Position numbers and translations under genes: made by a program
Origin: PALSA-1004 sp963804885
Lineage (GTDB): Bacteria > Pseudomonadota > Gammaproteobacteria > Burkholderiales > SG8-41
Length of the DNA: 64,000 bases
Direction of reading: 5' to 3'
NCBI GenBank assembly: GCA_963804885.1
Contig: CAWDSF010000004.1
Location: 124,001-188,000, forward strand
In this document: positions 8,993 to 18,689 of the stretch, piece after piece
Numbering within the stretch: the stretch's first letter is position 1
How the letters are laid out: every line of letters starts with the position of its first letter
Notes under the pieces: generated by a model
Told to the model about the DNA's origin: nothing
The model's input: the letters and a program-made list of their open reading frames with translations, nothing else
The model's database searches: none

Positions 8993-10054
8993 ATGACCAT
9001 CTCATTTCCGTTCAGAACGTTCGTCGCCGCCACCGCAGTTTGCGCAGCGGTCACAGTCGCCGCTCAGCAGGCACCGGCGCCAGCCGGCGCACCGGCACCC
9101 GCGCAGACAGGGCCGCAACCGTACTCCGTCGGCAACCGCCTCGGGATGCCAATCAATCCGGCGCCAGACGGTGCCTTCAACCCGATGTCGTCGAACGTCA
9201 AGGTCTACGGCGCGATCTACTCCGCCGAGAGCTGCTCGTACGACCCGACGCGCAAGGTGATCGTGGTGCCGAACCGCGGCGTCGCCCAGAACGTGCAGGT
9301 GAACAACGCCTGGATCTCGTTCATCAACTCCGACGGCTCCGTCCACACCGCTCGCTGGGTCGGCATCCAGAACCCGGGCGATCAGCGGAGCAACATGACG
9401 ACACCACTGGTGCTGAACGAGCCGCTGGGCAGCGACATCATGGGCGGCGTGCTCTACCTCGCCGATCGCGACGGCGGCACCAGCGCAACGGATCCGGTCA
9501 TCTCGGTCATCCGCAAGTTCAACCTGCAGACCGGTGCGCCCGCCGGCCAGGTCCGCGTCGAGAAATCAAATGGCTTCAACGATATCGAAGTCGCTGACGA
9601 CGGTACGATCTACGCGACGCAGACGGGCGGCGCCACCGACGCCAATACCTGGCAGGTGTGGAAGATTACGCCCGCCGGCGAATCGTCGGTGTTCATCCAA
9701 GGTGCCCCGCTGCGGCAGCCGAATGGCATCGCCTTCGATCCGCAGGGCAACATTGTCGTGGTCAACATCGGCAACAACGAGGTGCAGACGTTCGGCAAGG
9801 ACGGCAAACTGGTGAAGACCGAGAACGCGGTCCAGCCTGGCAACGACGGCCTCGTGATCATGAAGGACGGGACCAAATACGTGAGCAGCGTCCAGCAGGG
9901 GGGCGTCTCGCGCATCCGCCCGAATGCCAAGGCCGAGCTGATCGCGCAGAATATTCCCAACCCGGCGTCGATGTGCTACGACGAAGGGGCCAATCAGCTG
10001 GTGATCCCGATGAACGCCAACAACGCGCTGGCCTTCATCCCGCTGAAGAAGTAG
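8993..10054 (+). CDS. Secreted SMP-30/gluconolactonase-like beta-propeller protein
   Basis: The product has 353 residues, starting at ATG 8993 with a Sec signal peptide that ends near VTVAAQQ. A Pro-Ala linker and then repeated propeller blades follow, such as NGFNDIEVADDGTIYATQTG and QPNGIAFDPQGNIVVVNIGN, typical of SMP-30/NHL-like lactonases. It probably acts in the periplasm. The open frame extends upstream to 8909, but those 28 residues are only a translation of the inverted repeat, so the later start is taken. It precedes a PQQ sugar dehydrogenase on the same strand, which suggests linked sugar oxidation and lactone handling. Confidence 0.7.
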   Translation: MTISFPFRTFVAATAVCAAVTVAAQQAPAPAGAPAPAQTGPQPYSVGNRLGMPINPAPDGAFNPMSSNVKVYGAIYSAESCSYDPTRKVIVVPNRGVAQNVQVNNAWISFINSDGSVHTARWVGIQNPGDQRSNMTTPLVLNEPLGSDIMGGVLYLADRDGGTSATDPVISVIRKFNLQTGAPAGQVRVEKSNGFNDIEVADDGTIYATQTGGATDANTWQVWKITPAGESSVFIQGAPLRQPNGIAFDPQGNIVVVNIGNNEVQTFGKDGKLVKTENAVQPGNDGLVIMKDGTKYVSSVQQGGVSRIRPNAKAELIAQNIPNPASMCYDEGANQLVIPMNANNALAFIPLKK

Positions 10055-10127
10055 GCCGGGTCCCCTTGGACCCGGCGAACACTAGCCTCGGTCCCCTTGG
10101 ACCCGGCGTAACGGCCCTGGACCCGGC
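10055..10127. repeat. Cluster of GGGTCC-CCTT-GGACCC palindromes between two genes
   Basis: The first copy is a clean hairpin: GCCGGGTCC at 10055-10063 and GGACCCGGC at 10068-10076, with a CCTT loop. A second, weaker copy covers 10090-10107 and a half copy lies near 10115-10126. Related hairpins occur at 40650, 41782 and 44682. The cluster starts right after a stop codon and ends eight bases before the next ATG, so it may shape read-through into the sugar dehydrogenase gene. Confidence 0.7.
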
Positions 10128-10134
10128 AAACGCC

Positions 10135-11628
10135 ATGAAACACACCCTCCTCACCGCATTCCTTGTGGCGCTCGCTGGCGCTGCGGCGCTCAGTCAGACC
10201 ACCAATCCGATTCCGGCGCCGATCGAAAAGCGCGGTATCGCCGTCGAGATCAAGGATCTGACGCGGCTGCCCGATACGCGCAGCATGCTGGCCGCCGGGC
10301 AGGATGTGAACCCTGCCGGCTGGGCTCGCATCAACGTCGTGCGCGACCTGCCGGACGGCCGCCGCTTCGTGAACGACTCGCGCGGCCTCCTCTACCTCCT
10401 CGACGCGAACAACCGGCCGCAGGTGTATCTCAACTTCGCGGCGATGTTCCCCTACGCGTTCTACAACCGGCTCGCCAGCGGGCTGATCGGCTTCGACTTC
10501 CATCCTGAATTCGCCAGGAACGGGCTGTTCTACACCGCGCACGCCGAGCGCGCCCCTGATAATCCCGCCACGCCGAACTTCATTCCGCCGGGCTACACGG
10601 CGAAGGACGTCACCTACCACAATGTGATTTCAGAGTGGCACGTCGATGATCCCGCGGCCAGCGCGTTCAAGGGCACGCGCCGCGAGATCCTGCGCGTGGC
10701 GCACATGGTGCAGAACCTGACGCACCCGGTCAGCACCGTGGAATTCAATCCGACCGCGAAGCCGGGCTCAGCGGATTACGGTCTGCTCTACACGAGCGGC
10801 AGCGACCTCGGATTCAGCAACGGCGGAGGTCCCAACGCCAACAACCCAGGCCAGACCCAGCGCCTCGACTCGCTCATCACGGCTATTCTTCGCATCGATC
10901 CGCGGCCGCCCTCAGTAACCAGGGGAACGAAGGGACTGGGCGATTACACGATTCCCGCCGCCAACAAGTTCGCCGCTGACAACGATCCGAAGACGCTCGG
11001 CGAGATCTACGCCTACGGCTTCCGCAATGCCCACCGCTTCGCCTGGGATCCGACCGACGGAACGATGTTCGCCTTCGACATCGGGATGAACAACATCGAG
11101 GAGGTCAACATCGTCCGCAACGGCGAGAACTATGGCTGGATGAAGCGAGAAGGGATCTGGGAGAACGGCATCACCCGTGCGGGTGGCGCGCTCGACCAGC
11201 TCATTCCGCTGCCGGCGGACATCCTCGACGGCAAGACGAAGGACGGCTTCACCTATCCTGTTGCGATGTACGACCACGACGAGGGCGTGGCCATCAGCGG
11301 CGGCTACGTCTATCGCGGCCGCATTGCGGCCCTGCGCGGCAAGGTGGTATTCGGCGACATCCAGCGCGGGCGCATCTTCGTCGCCGACATCGACGCGCTC
11401 AAGAAGGCCGACGATGGCGTGCCGCGGACGGTGGCGCCGATCGAGGAAGTGCAACTCTTCACCCGCGACGCCAAAGGGGTCCGCACCGACGTCACCTTCC
11501 AGGAGCTCGTGGACAAAATGATGGGAACGAAGCTGTCGCGTGCGGACCTGCACATCGGCCGCACCTTCGACGGCGAGCTCTACCTGACGTCACGCCAGGA
11601 CGGCATGATCCGCATGCTGGTGCCCTGA
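10135..11628 (+). CDS. PQQ-dependent sugar dehydrogenase (GSDH family), secreted
   Basis: The product has 497 residues with a signal peptide (MKHTLLTAFLVALAGAAALS). The body is the six-bladed soluble glucose/aldose dehydrogenase fold: LIGFDFHPEFARNGLFYT, LGEIYAYGFRNAHRFAWDP and VNIVRNGENYGWMKREG are recognisable family blocks. Such enzymes oxidise aldoses to lactones in the periplasm with PQQ and calcium. ATG 10135 is preceded by the palindrome cluster. The neighbouring beta-propeller protein and the downstream PQQ alcohol dehydrogenase fit a periplasmic oxidation module. No PQQ synthesis genes lie in this window. Confidence 0.75.
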   Translation: MKHTLLTAFLVALAGAAALSQTTNPIPAPIEKRGIAVEIKDLTRLPDTRSMLAAGQDVNPAGWARINVVRDLPDGRRFVNDSRGLLYLLDANNRPQVYLNFAAMFPYAFYNRLASGLIGFDFHPEFARNGLFYTAHAERAPDNPATPNFIPPGYTAKDVTYHNVISEWHVDDPAASAFKGTRREILRVAHMVQNLTHPVSTVEFNPTAKPGSADYGLLYTSGSDLGFSNGGGPNANNPGQTQRLDSLITAILRIDPRPPSVTRGTKGLGDYTIPAANKFAADNDPKTLGEIYAYGFRNAHRFAWDPTDGTMFAFDIGMNNIEEVNIVRNGENYGWMKREGIWENGITRAGGALDQLIPLPADILDGKTKDGFTYPVAMYDHDEGVAISGGYVYRGRIAALRGKVVFGDIQRGRIFVADIDALKKADDGVPRTVAPIEEVQLFTRDAKGVRTDVTFQELVDKMMGTKLSRADLHIGRTFDGELYLTSRQDGMIRMLVP

Positions 11629-11726
11629 AGCAGCCTCCTCGACGGCAGCTCGACTGAGCCCGCGTTTCCTCTTATGCGCATCCCTGGTCTCCACTTGGCG
11701 ACCTCACATCGCATACAGATGCGCCG

Positions 11727-12476
11727 ATGACATCCCATGCGGCGTGGCGAGTGCGGCTCGGCGCATGGCTGTGGGTCGCGGCCGTTCAGTTCTACATCGC
11801 GCAGCCGCTGGTGGCGATCGCGTGGACGGCACCGTACTCGCTGACGCAGAACTACATCAGCGATCTGGGCAATACCGAGTGCGCACAGGCTGTCGCCGGG
11901 ACCCGGTCGGTCTGTTCGCCCTGGCACGGCCTCATGAACGTAAGCTTCGTCCTTGTTGGCATCACCATGGCGGCAGGAGCGATTTTCGCGTGGCCTGCCT
12001 TCCTGCCCGGAGTCGCGCGCTCGAGCGCTACCGTGGTGTTCGTGATCGCAGGCGTCGGCGGAATGCTGGTGGGGCTGCACCCGGAGAACGAGGCAACGGA
12101 ATATCACTACGCCGGGGCCGCTGTGAACTTCATCGCCGGCAACATTGCCCTCATTCTGTATGGCCTTGCCACATCGTCACGCGATGGAACATTCCGCGTC
12201 GTCACCATCGTGGCAGGTGGCGTCGGTCTCGTCTCAACCTTTCTGCTGGCGAACGGCCAGTTCGCGGCGCTCGGTGCCGGTGGAATCGAGCGCGTCGCCG
12301 GCTATCCGATATCACTCTGGCAGATTGGCGCCGGCGCACACCTTCTGCGTAGACGCATCGCCGCGGGCTCGCACGGAAAGTCGATCGGGCGCAGCAAGCG
12401 CGGAGTCCTGCTGACATCACGCAGCGTCCCAATCGGTCGCAGCGATCACGGCGATTTCATGACACCGAAACTTTGA
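11727..12476 (+). CDS. DUF998 family membrane protein
   Basis: The product has 249 residues with six to seven hydrophobic segments. YSLTQNYISDLGNTECA followed by SPWHGLMNVSFVLVG is the usual DUF998 opening, with a conserved Asn-x-Ile-Ser-Asp-Leu-Gly and a loop His. The family is widespread and uncharacterised, and sits in the inner membrane. The last 40 residues are charged and not conserved in look, so the true end might be slightly different. It lies between two PQQ enzyme genes on the same strand, but the gap of about 100 bases upstream gives no proof of co-transcription. Confidence 0.7.
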   Translation: MTSHAAWRVRLGAWLWVAAVQFYIAQPLVAIAWTAPYSLTQNYISDLGNTECAQAVAGTRSVCSPWHGLMNVSFVLVGITMAAGAIFAWPAFLPGVARSSATVVFVIAGVGGMLVGLHPENEATEYHYAGAAVNFIAGNIALILYGLATSSRDGTFRVVTIVAGGVGLVSTFLLANGQFAALGAGGIERVAGYPISLWQIGAGAHLLRRRIAAGSHGKSIGRSKRGVLLTSRSVPIGRSDHGDFMTPKL

Positions 12477-12536
12477 CGGCAAAGGTCGACTAGCGCGGCG
12501 GGCCGCTTGCATCAAGGGACCACGCATGTCGACCGT

Positions 12537-14381
12537 ATGCGTACTCGAACTCGCCATCTGCTGCTCGTACCGATCGCCGTTTTTCTCGCGGCGCTGACCG
12601 GCTCCGCCGGAGGTTGCGGCTCGACAAATCGTCCCCAGGAGCCAGCGTCAGCTCACACTGCTGGAACGCCGGGTCAGAATCCGGCAGGCGACGAGTCGGG
12701 CGACTGGACTCGCCCAGCCAAGGACTACGCCAGCACCCGCTTCAGCGGCCTCGACCAGATCACGACGCAATCGGCATCTCAGCTCGGCGTGAAGAGCACG
12801 TTCTCGACCGGCTTCGTGCGCGGGCACGAAGCGGCTCCCCTCGTGGTCAACAACACGCTGTATCTGGTCACGCCGTTTCCGAACGTGATGTATGCGCTTG
12901 ACCTGTCCCAGCCGGGGCTGCCGCTGAAGTGGAGGTACAACCCGAAGCCGATCGGTGCCGCACAGGGCGTGGCGTGCTGCGATGTCGTGAATCGTGGCGC
13001 GGTGTACGACAACGGAACGATCTTCTTCAACACGCTCGACAACCGGACAGTGGCGCTCGATGCCGAGACCGGAAAGGAACGCTGGGTCTCGACCCTCGGT
13101 GACGTCAACAAGGGCGAGACGATGACCATGGCCCCGCTGGTCGTAAAGGGCAAGGTCATCGTCGGCAACAGCGGCGGTGAGCTCGGTGTCCGCGGCTGGC
13201 TGACGGCGCTCGATGCGGCATCGGGCCAGATCGCCTGGCGCGCATTCGCCACCGGGCCCGATCGCGACGTGCTCATCGGGGCACGTTTCAAGCCTTTCTA
13301 CGACAAAGATCGCGGACAGGACCTCGGCATCCACACCTGGCCGGGCGAAGCATGGAAACAGGGCGGCGCCTCTGCCTGGGGATGGATCTCGTACGACCCG
13401 GCTCTCAATCTGATCTACTACGGCACGTCGAATCCGGGACCATGGAATTCCGAGCAGCGCCCCGGCGACAACAAGTGGTCTGCAGGCATTTTTGCCCGGG
13501 ATCCCGATACAGGTGAGGCTGTCTGGTACTACCAGGTCAGCCCGCACGACCTCTGGGACTACGACGCGATCAACGAATCGATCCTGGTCGATCTTCCGCT
13601 CGGCGGATCGACCCGCCGCGTGCTCCTGCGCCCCGAGCGCGACGGCTATGTCTATGTGATCGACCGCGCCACCGGGGAGGTGGTGTCCGCCGATCCGTTC
13701 GTGCACGTGACGTCCACCAAGGGCATCGATCTGAAAACCGGACGTCCGATCGAAAACGAGGAGAAGCACCCGTCGGTCGGCCGGGTGATTCGCGACATCT
13801 GTCCCGCTGCGCCCGGCGGCAAGGATTGGCAGCCGAGCGCGTACTCACCGCGCACCGGCTATCTCTATATCCCCGCGAACAATCTGTGCATGGACTACGA
13901 GGGAGTCGAGGCGAGCTACATCGCCGGTACACCCTACGTCGGCGCGAACGTGCGGATGTACGCAGGTCCGGGAGGCAACCGCGGCGAGTTCATCGCCTGG
14001 GATCCGGTGGCGCGCAAGAAGGTGTGGTCGATCAAGGAGCGCTTCCCGATTTGGAGCGGCGTGGTGGTCACCGCCGGAGACGTCGCGTTCTACGGCACGA
14101 TGGAAGGCTGGTTCAAAGCGGTGAATGCGCGTACGGGACAGGTGCTGTGGCAGTTCAAGACCGGCTCGGGAATCATCGGTCAGCCGATCACCTACCGCGG
14201 TCCTGACGGCAAGCAGTACCTCGCTGTCCTCTCGGGCGTCGGCGGATGGCCTGGTGCGGTCGTGTCCGGCAATCTCGATGTGCGCGATGGGACGGCAGCA
14301 CTCGGGTTCGTCAACGCGATGACCGATCTGCCCGCCGCCACTTCTCCCGGAGGCACGTTTTACGTGTTCGGCCTGCCATGA
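12537..14381 (+). CDS. PQQ-dependent alcohol/methanol dehydrogenase, XoxF-like (probable lanthanide type)
   Basis: The product has 614 residues, with an export signal and possible lipobox (SAGGC, C27). The quinoprotein propeller carries the vicinal disulfide Cys147-Cys148 in ACCDVVNRG, Glu215 in GNSGGELGVRG, Asn299 in GTSNPGPWN and the catalytic Asp341 in HDLWDYDAINE. The extra aspartate two residues on (Asp343) is the feature that marks lanthanide-dependent XoxF/ExaF enzymes, where calcium enzymes have Ala or Ser. It would oxidise an alcohol in the periplasm and pass electrons to cytochrome c. Its stop overlaps the ATG of the MxaJ/XoxJ-like gene. The gene is not named xoxF because substrate and clade cannot be fixed by eye. 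Confidence 0.8.
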   Translation: MRTRTRHLLLVPIAVFLAALTGSAGGCGSTNRPQEPASAHTAGTPGQNPAGDESGDWTRPAKDYASTRFSGLDQITTQSASQLGVKSTFSTGFVRGHEAAPLVVNNTLYLVTPFPNVMYALDLSQPGLPLKWRYNPKPIGAAQGVACCDVVNRGAVYDNGTIFFNTLDNRTVALDAETGKERWVSTLGDVNKGETMTMAPLVVKGKVIVGNSGGELGVRGWLTALDAASGQIAWRAFATGPDRDVLIGARFKPFYDKDRGQDLGIHTWPGEAWKQGGASAWGWISYDPALNLIYYGTSNPGPWNSEQRPGDNKWSAGIFARDPDTGEAVWYYQVSPHDLWDYDAINESILVDLPLGGSTRRVLLRPERDGYVYVIDRATGEVVSADPFVHVTSTKGIDLKTGRPIENEEKHPSVGRVIRDICPAAPGGKDWQPSAYSPRTGYLYIPANNLCMDYEGVEASYIAGTPYVGANVRMYAGPGGNRGEFIAWDPVARKKVWSIKERFPIWSGVVVTAGDVAFYGTMEGWFKAVNARTGQVLWQFKTGSGIIGQPITYRGPDGKQYLAVLSGVGGWPGAVVSGNLDVRDGTAALGFVNAMTDLPAATSPGGTFYVFGLP

Positions 14382-15181
14382 CCCACCGCCCGACGCTGCC
14401 ACTCGCCTGCGTGCTGCTCGGAGTGAGCGTGATCCTCCGGGCCACCGCCACGTCGCCGTTGCGCGTCTGCAGCGATCCGAACAATCTGCCGTTCTCGAAC
14501 GCACGCGGCGAGGGGTTCGAGAACGTCCTTGCCGAGCGGCTCGCCCGGGATCTCGGGACTCGGGTCGAGTACACCTGGTGGGCGCAGCGGCGTGGCTTCC
14601 TTCGCAACACCTTGAACGCGGGCGTCTGCGACGTCGTGATGGGATACACGCAGGGCGCTGACGGTGTGACGACCACGCACCCGTACTACCGGTCGACTTA
14701 TGTCTTCGTCACCCGGCGCGCACGGGGCCTGCACATCCGTTCGTTCGACGATCCGCTGCTTCGCACGCTCCGTATCGGCGTGCAGCTCGTTGGTGACGAT
14801 GGGATGAATTCTCCGCCGGCGCACGCCCTCAGCCGTCGCGGCATTGTCAGCAATCTGGTCGGCTTTACCGTGTACGGCAACTATCACGACGACAGCCCGC
14901 CTTCGGCCATCGTTACCGCCGTCGCGCGCGGCGACATCGACGTGGCCGCGGTATGGGGACCACTGGCCGGCTACCTGTCGAAACGCTCTTCGGAACCGCT
15001 CGACGTGACGCCGGTGCTGCCGAGACAGGACGGCGCGATGCCGCAGGCATTCTCAATCGCGATGGCCGTCCGCCGGCAGGACACCGCTCGCGCTGCGCGG
15101 CTGAATCGCTTCATCGCCGAGCATCAGCCCGAAATCGACGCGGTGCTGGCGCGCTACGGCGTCCCCAGGGTGCAGTCGTGA
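14378..15181 (+). CDS. MxaJ/XoxJ-like periplasmic substrate-binding protein
   Basis: The product has 267 residues. After a signal peptide come VCSDPNNLPFSN (about 30-41), GFENVLAERLARDLG and YTWWAQRRGFLRNTL, the diagnostic blocks of the MxaJ/XoxJ family, which works with methanol-type quinoprotein dehydrogenases, probably in maturation or cofactor loading. The fold is that of the solute-binding proteins (SBP_bac_3). ATG 14378 overlaps the dehydrogenase stop (ATGA), so the two are probably translationally coupled. This supports the methanol/ethanol dehydrogenase call for the upstream gene. Confidence 0.8.
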   Translation: MTHRPTLPLACVLLGVSVILRATATSPLRVCSDPNNLPFSNARGEGFENVLAERLARDLGTRVEYTWWAQRRGFLRNTLNAGVCDVVMGYTQGADGVTTTHPYYRSTYVFVTRRARGLHIRSFDDPLLRTLRIGVQLVGDDGMNSPPAHALSRRGIVSNLVGFTVYGNYHDDSPPSAIVTAVARGDIDVAAVWGPLAGYLSKRSSEPLDVTPVLPRQDGAMPQAFSIAMAVRRQDTARAARLNRFIAEHQPEIDAVLARYGVPRVQS

Positions 15182-15711
15182 AGGGCCTGGCCTGCACCGC
15201 AGCGTGTGTGCTTGTGTTCTGCAGCACGGCCTGCGAGCGTGAGCGGCGCCCGTTCGCAGGTCCGGCAGAGGCGACAGGGCGAGCGCAGAAGGCGGCGATG
15301 ACGGGGCTCTATGCTGGCGCTCCGCCGCCACCGCCCGCCCCGGCCAGTCCCTTTCAGCACAACGCCTATGCGATCGGTGAGGGCAAGCGTCTCTACTCCG
15401 CATACAACTGCGTGGGCTGTCACTCCCACGGCGGCGGCGGCATGGGACCGGCGCTGATGGACGACCAGTGGATCTACGGCAGCCGGCCCGACAACATCTT
15501 CAACACGATCGTCGAAGGGCGCCCCAACGGGATGCCGTCGTGGCGCAACAAGATCACTGATGAACAGGTGTGGCAGCTGGTCGCTTACGTGCAATCGATG
15601 AACGGCCTGGCTCCCATAGACGCGTTGCCGGGGCGGGATGACCACCTCAAGTCAGCAACCCCTGAGAACGCGCGGCCGGCCGCGACGCCGGTGCAGACCG
15701 GGAAGCCATGA
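15178..15711 (+). CDS. Lipoprotein cytochrome c, probable electron acceptor of the quinoprotein dehydrogenase
   Basis: The product has 177 residues starting at GTG 15178, which overlaps the previous stop (GTGA). The signal ends in STAC (residues 16-19), a lipobox. A proline-rich linker is followed by one haem c site, CVGCH (78-82), with a likely axial Met119 in GRPNGMPSW. Position in the operon suggests the role of XoxG/cytochrome cL: taking electrons from the dehydrogenase and passing them to the caa3 oxidase encoded next. Sequence alone shows a generic class I cytochrome. Confidence 0.75.
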   Translation: MKGLACTAACVLVFCSTACERERRPFAGPAEATGRAQKAAMTGLYAGAPPPPPAPASPFQHNAYAIGEGKRLYSAYNCVGCHSHGGGGMGPALMDDQWIYGSRPDNIFNTIVEGRPNGMPSWRNKITDEQVWQLVAYVQSMNGLAPIDALPGRDDHLKSATPENARPAATPVQTGKP

Positions 15712-16721
15712 CCGTCCGGACCGCTCGCTGGATCCTGCTGCCCGGAACGATCGCGGCCGGGGCATGCGGCGGCAATCAGTCGATGTTCAACCCGCAGGGG
15801 CCGGCGGCACGCAGCATCGCCAACCTTGGCTGGTGGCTGATGGCACTATCGACAGCCATCTGGGTGGCGGTGATGATTGCGCTGGCGGTGGCCCTGCTGC
15901 GGCGCCGCCAGGAGAGCGATCAGTCGCCGGCGACGACCTCCCGTCTCGCACGCAACGTCACGATTGCGTCAATCGGCACGGTGCTGGTGCTGGTCTCGCT
16001 CGCGGTGATGACCTTCGCCGCCGACCGCGGCTTGAACACGCCGAGCGGACGCGGAGCAATCACCGTCGACGTCATCGGGCATCAGTGGTGGTGGGAGTTC
16101 CAATATCGCGGCGCCTCGCCGGATCGGTTTGTGACCAGCCCGAACGAGCTGCACATCCCTGTCGGCGTGCCGGTCGTCCTTCGCGCGACCTCGCGCGACG
16201 TGATTCACAGCTTCTGGGTGCCGAACCTGCACGGCAAGCGCGACCTGATTCCAGGCGAAGTGACCAGCACCTGGATTCAGGCCGATCAGGCCGGGGTGTA
16301 TCGCGGCCAGTGCGCTGAGTTCTGCGGCCACCAGCACGCCAGAATGGCGTTCCTCGTCGTCGCCGAGCCTGCTGACAGATTCCAGCAATGGATCCAGGGA
16401 CAGCGACAGCCGGCCGTCGAACCGCCGGCCGACGCCTCGGGTGACGAGCTGCGCCGCGGGCGCGACGTCTTCCTGCAGGGGCCGTGCGGCACCTGCCACA
16501 CCATTCGCGGCACCGATGCCGGTGCGCGCGTCGGACCGGAGCTCACCCACGTCGGCAGCCGGATGACGCTTGCAGCGGGCACGTTGCCGAATACCGGTGA
16601 GCATCTGGCGCAGTGGGTGGTCAACGCGCAGGCGTTCAAGCCGGGCAGCCGGATGCCTCCGATCGCGCTCCAGGCGGCGGAGCTCGAGCCGCTGCTCGCC
16701 TATCTGCGGAGCCTGCGGTGA
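15708..16721 (+). CDS. ctaC: Cytochrome c oxidase subunit II with C-terminal cytochrome c domain (caa3 type)
   Basis: The product has 337 residues. A lipoprotein-like signal (IAAGAC) is followed by two membrane helices (about 41-63 and 84-105) and the cupredoxin domain with HQWWWEFQY and the CuA ligands His167, Cys202, Cys206, His210 and Met213 (QCAEFCGHQHARM). A fused haem c domain carries CGTCH (260-264). This caa3 layout accepts electrons from cytochrome c and feeds subunit I. ATG 15708 overlaps the upstream stop. Confidence 0.9.
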   Translation: MTVRTARWILLPGTIAAGACGGNQSMFNPQGPAARSIANLGWWLMALSTAIWVAVMIALAVALLRRRQESDQSPATTSRLARNVTIASIGTVLVLVSLAVMTFAADRGLNTPSGRGAITVDVIGHQWWWEFQYRGASPDRFVTSPNELHIPVGVPVVLRATSRDVIHSFWVPNLHGKRDLIPGEVTSTWIQADQAGVYRGQCAEFCGHQHARMAFLVVAEPADRFQQWIQGQRQPAVEPPADASGDELRRGRDVFLQGPCGTCHTIRGTDAGARVGPELTHVGSRMTLAAGTLPNTGEHLAQWVVNAQAFKPGSRMPPIALQAAELEPLLAYLRSLR

Positions 16722-18689
16722 GTACCGGCGCCGAACGATATCAGGGCCCCGTCGAGCGTTACGAGCCGATCCCGTCCGGCGAGGCGGAGGCGCGCCTGCG
16801 ACGGGAGCTCGAGCGCGCATGGTACGTGCCACGCGGCGTGATCGGACGTCTCACCGTGGTGGATCACCGGACGATCGGCTTGCGCTACATCACCACCGCG
16901 TTCGTGTTCTTCATCCTCGCCGGCATCCTGGCAGTGGCGATGCGGCTGCAGCTCGCCTTTCCCGACAATCACCTGCTCGGGCCCGACCTCTACAACCAGT
17001 TCTTTACCGTGCACGGCACGGCGATGATGTTCCTGTTCGCGGTGCCGGTGATGGAAGCGATGGGCGTCTACCTGGTGCCGCTCATGGTTGGCGCGCGCAA
17101 CATCGCCTTTCCGCGACTGAACGCCTACAGCTATTACGTCTTCCTCTTCGGCGGGGTCATGCTGTTCACGGCGCTCCTCGTCAACTCCGGGCCGGACGCG
17201 GGGTGGTTCGCCTATGTGCCGCTGTCAGGGCCGGACTACGGGCCAGGCAAGCGCTCGGACTTCTGGGCCCAGCTGATCACGTTCACCGAAGTCGCGGGGC
17301 TGGCGGTGGCCGTCGAAATCGTCGTCACCGTTTTCAAGCTGCGCGCACCAGGGATGTCGATCAACCGCATCCCGCTGTTCGTCTGGGCGATGCTCGTCAC
17401 CTCGTTCATGGTCATCTTCGCGATGCCGTCGGTGGTGACATCGAGCACCTTCCTCGCTGCTCGACCGGCTGGTCGGCACTCACTTCTACAACCCTGCCGA
17501 AGGCGGCGACGCGCTGCTCTGGCAGCATCTGTTCTGGTTCTTCGGACACCCCGAGGTCTACATCATCTTTGTGCCGGCGCTCGGGATGGTCTCGGCGATC
17601 ATCACCACCTTCACCCAGCGTCCCATTTTCGGCTACACGCCGCTGGTGGTGTCGGTCGTGGCGACCGGGTTTCTGGGCTTCGCCGTCTGGGTACACCACA
17701 TGTTCGCGACGGGGCTGCCGCAGCTCGGTCTGTCGTACTTCACGGCGGCGAGCATGGTGATCTCGATCCCGACAGGTGTGCAGATCTTCTGCTGGATTGC
17801 ATCGTTGTGGCGCGGACGGCCCCGGTTCGCGACGCCGCTGCTGTTCGTGCTCGGGTTCTTCGCCATCTTCGTGCTCGGCGGCCTGTCGGGCGTCACCCTG
17901 GCGGTCATCCCGTTCGACTTGCAGGTGCACGACACCTTCTATGTCGTCGCCCACTTCCATTACGTCCTCATCGGCGGAGCGGTATTCCCTCTCATCGGCG
18001 CCATCTACTACTGGTTTCCGAAGATGACCGGGCGCCTGATGAGCGAGCGGCTCGGCCGCTGGAACTTCTGGATGCTCTTCGTCGGCTTCAACGTCACGTT
18101 CTTTCCCATGCATCTCCTCGGGTTCCTCGGCATGCCGCGCCGCGTCTACACGTATCCGGCGTCGATGGGCTGGGGAACGCTGAATCTACTCGCGAGTGGC
18201 GGCGCTGTGCTGCTGGCGCTCGGCGGGCTGATGCTCGTCGTCAACGTCGTCCGCAGCCGTCTGTGGGGCACGTTGGCCGGCGACAATCCCTGGAACGCGG
18301 ACACCCTCGAATGGGGTACGTCGTCGCCACCACCGGTCTACAACTTCCTGCACGTTCCGATTGTCGAAGGACCAAACGCGCTGTGGGATCGCAGCGCCGA
18401 GCAGCCGGTCGTCACCGGAATCCGCAGCGACTGCCGCGAGGTGCTGGTCACCGACGTGATGGACGCCGAACCGGCGCACAAGACGGTGTTTCCGGAGCCG
18501 ACCATCTGGCCGTTCCTGTGTGCGGTCGTCACCAGCGCGTTCTTCGTCGGTTCGATCTTCACACCGTGGGCGCTGCCTGTGGCGATCGTGCCGCTGGCCA
18601 TCACGCTGATCGGATGGTTCTGGCCGAAGGGCGATCGCACCGAGCAGGCAGAAGAACGGAGCAGCCGTCTCGAGGAAGCGCGCGCATGA
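16718..18689 (+). CDS. ctaD: Cytochrome c oxidase subunit I (caa3 type), one frameshift
   Basis: This is the catalytic haem-copper subunit, about 656 residues. It starts at GTG 16718 overlapping the subunit II stop. The first part (VHGTAMMFLFAVPVMEAMG, with a haem ligand His) reads in one frame to about 17452; from there LLDRLVGTHFYNPAEGGD and FWFFGHPEVYI (CuB His and the His-Tyr crosslink) continue in the next frame. Removing one base near 17455 joins them. VHDTFYVVAHFHYVL holds the haem a3 and haem a histidines. Both halves are well conserved, so the frameshift is probably a sequencing indel or very recent. Confidence 0.88.
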
